From positions 124,001 to 188,000 of the forward strand of contig JABAQZ010000001.1 of assembly GCA_019187405.1 (NCBI GenBank): a stretch of DNA of 64,000 nucleotides, given 5' to 3'. Positions within the stretch are counted from its first letter, which is position 1. The number at the start of each line of letters is the position of its first letter. The notes under the pieces were generated by a model. It was not told the DNA's origin. It ran no database searches and saw nothing but the letters and a program-made list of their open reading frames with translations. Positions 62,819 to 64,000 of the stretch are shown in pieces. The stretch comes from Ignavibacteria bacterium. Lineage in GTDB: Bacteria > Bacteroidota > Ignavibacteria > Tepidaquicellales > Tepidaquicellaceae. The position numbers and the translations under genes were made by a program.

Positions 62819-64000
62819 TTATTTTAAATAAAATTCAACTCCGAATGAAATCCTGTTGGTAATATCACCGCTGATTTTATCATTACCGGAGCCGATTGAC
62901 TTTGCGCCGTCTAAGTAAGTTTCGGAATATTTTCCCGAAAATTCAATGGATGCAAAAGGTTTGTATTTTAATAAAACATACCACCTGCTGCCTTTTCCGT
63001 AAAGCGCTGTATTAGACATCACACCTTTTATGTCATTTTCAAATTCATACAACCGGCTGTCGTAATTGTCGGTATCAAAAATAATGAACCTTATGTCTGC
63101 AGATATTCCCTTAACCGGTAGAAACCGGATGTCTGAAAAAAACAGCATACCTTTGCTGTCTCCGTCAAAATTTTTATAATCAACATACACATATTCAAAC
63201 CTGCTTCTGAGTCTTAACCTGTCGGTTATCTGATAAATCAATCCCGATCTTGCATTAAGCTGATTCCTTTCGTCAATCCTTTTTGTCTCCCTGTTAAATT
63301 CATCGATAACCGTTCTGGCTAATTCTTTTTTCTCATTTTTATATTTAAAATTTAGTATTAGTCCTTTTACGGCACGCCATTCGACAGATGAAAGAAAATC
63401 CGATCCTGAAACTGACACCGGATCGAAATAAGTCCTGTAAGGAAATTTATACTGATCATAATATCCGTTTATCAGCAATCCCTTTATTGGTCTCAATGTG
63501 ATGCCGGCATAAAATCCGCTTTCATTAGAGCTGTTGTTTTTTTCACCGAATGAAGATGAATGAACCGATGCAAAATCATACGGATATTTTCTGTAAGATA
63601 AAATCAGTTCTGCAATATTGTGAACTGCAAAATGTATGGCATTATAGCTTGACATCGAATTTGTTTGAGATAATGCAAACTCTCCGAAAAAATTTATGTT
63701 ACCGTATGTAAAATCATAATCAAATCCTGTCATGTGCGCATTCTGTCCTTTAAAATCAAACCTGCTTCTCAATGTGTCGGGAATTACGGGTTTTGAAAAT
63801 TTATTCTTCCAGTATGTTAATCCAAAAGTCATCCCTGGCTTTTCGAAGTTTAATCTTCCTCCAAAAAATTTTTCATTCACCGAGTTCATTCTGCCGACTT
63901 CAGAATCTGTTCTGTGATATCCGTCATAATAAAAACCCGCCAAAGTTTCTGAAACAGTATCTATTGTTGCATCATAGTTATTATTTGAGTAAAATAAACT
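62819..64000 (-). CDS. outer-membrane beta-barrel, probably HHH/ComEA-associated type, 5' end missing
   Basis: The frame is open to the right edge of the window (first visible codons S-L-F-Y-S-N-N-N), so the TTG at 63943 is not the true start and the N-terminus lies outside. The 393 visible residues are alternating beta-strands with aromatic girdles. They include RLYEFENDIKGVMSNTALYGKGSRWYVLLKYKP, IGSGNDKISGDITNRISFGVEFYLK and a terminal Lys. This closing pattern resembles Bacteroidota/Ignavibacteria proteins with an N-terminal helix-hairpin-helix and a C-terminal barrel. Function unknown; that resemblance is from memory. Confidence 0.68.
   Translation of the reverse strand, partial: SLFYSNNNYDATIDTVSETLAGFYYDGYHRTDSEVGRMNSVNEKFFGGRLNFEKPGMTFGLTYWKNKFSKPVIPDTLRSRFDFKGQNAHMTGFDYDFTYGNINFFGEFALSQTNSMSSYNAIHFAVHNIAELILSYRKYPYDFASVHSSSFGEKNNSSNESGFYAGITLRPIKGLLINGYYDQYKFPYRTYFDPVSVSGSDFLSSVEWRAVKGLILNFKYKNEKKELARTVIDEFNRETKRIDERNQLNARSGLIYQITDRLRLRSRFEYVYVDYKNFDGDSKGMLFFSDIRFLPVKGISADIRFIIFDTDNYDSRLYEFENDIKGVMSNTALYGKGSRWYVLLKYKPFASIEFSGKYSETYLDGAKSIGSGNDKISGDITNRISFGVEFYLK

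Overview
The window looks like part of a chromosome from the Bacteroidota/Chlorobiota superphylum, most likely Ignavibacteria or a close relative. The DNA is AT-rich, and start codons lie behind A-rich leaders rather than clear Shine-Dalgarno sites, with many TTG starts. Two secreted proteins end in type IX secretion (T9SS) C-terminal sorting domains, and a PorW/SprE-like lipoprotein is present. The flavin-based electron-bifurcation operon (hdrCBA-flxDCBA) suggests an anaerobic or facultative fermentative or respiratory life. The class assignment is inference from gene content; no marker phylogeny was possible.

Layout. 1-425: 5' part of a DNA polymerase IV gene. 0.7-11 kb: fused alpha/beta 2-oxoacid dehydrogenase E1, PorW/SprE-like lipoprotein, PhoR/PhoB-type two-component pair, Gfo/Idh/MocA oxidoreductase, an SRP RNA gene that the open reading frames miss, LptF/G permease and Kbl. 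11.7-16.6 kb: nth and kdsC, then a three-gene set that looks like copper handling (small Cys-rich membrane protein, FixH/YtkA-like lipoprotein, TonB receptor carrying the CxxxM and HxM pairs of OprC-type copper importers). 16.8-21 kb: two T9SS cargo proteins. 21-25.1 kb: purE, a SpoIIE-type phosphatase, YggX, a 5'-nucleotidase and tRNA-Pro(CGG). 25.3-32.7 kb: the flx-hdr operon, whose 3' end runs into a palindrome-centred tandem array. 32.9-33.4 kb: a decayed gene. 33.6-39.4 kb: aquaporin, then a surface-sugar-like cluster (transketolase C-subunit, second palindrome array, class III aminotransferase, NeuB-like synthase, fatty acid hydroxylase). 39.4-42.8 kb: glycogen enzymes (malQ, GH57). 42.9-64 kb: mostly housekeeping genes (S9 peptidase, carA, ARPP-1 protein, sigma factor, folD, prmA, ppx/gppA, mscL, cupins, a yeast-type cytosine deaminase, phoH, gpmA, cdsA, site-2 protease, MFS, pgeF) and part of an outer-membrane barrel gene.

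The most unusual feature is a pair of arrays at 25294-25833 and 35449-36080. In both, the 3' end of the neighbouring gene (flxA, or the transketolase subunit) is repeated in tandem in units of 170-182 bp. Each unit is built around the same perfect 18-bp palindrome AAACCGTTTAAACGGTTT, set in a locus-specific longer hairpin. In both arrays an open frame runs from the palindrome into the copied gene tail, and copies of the flxA tail differ from the gene only by synonymous changes. I recognise no described element with this architecture. An assembly artefact is the main alternative and must be excluded first.
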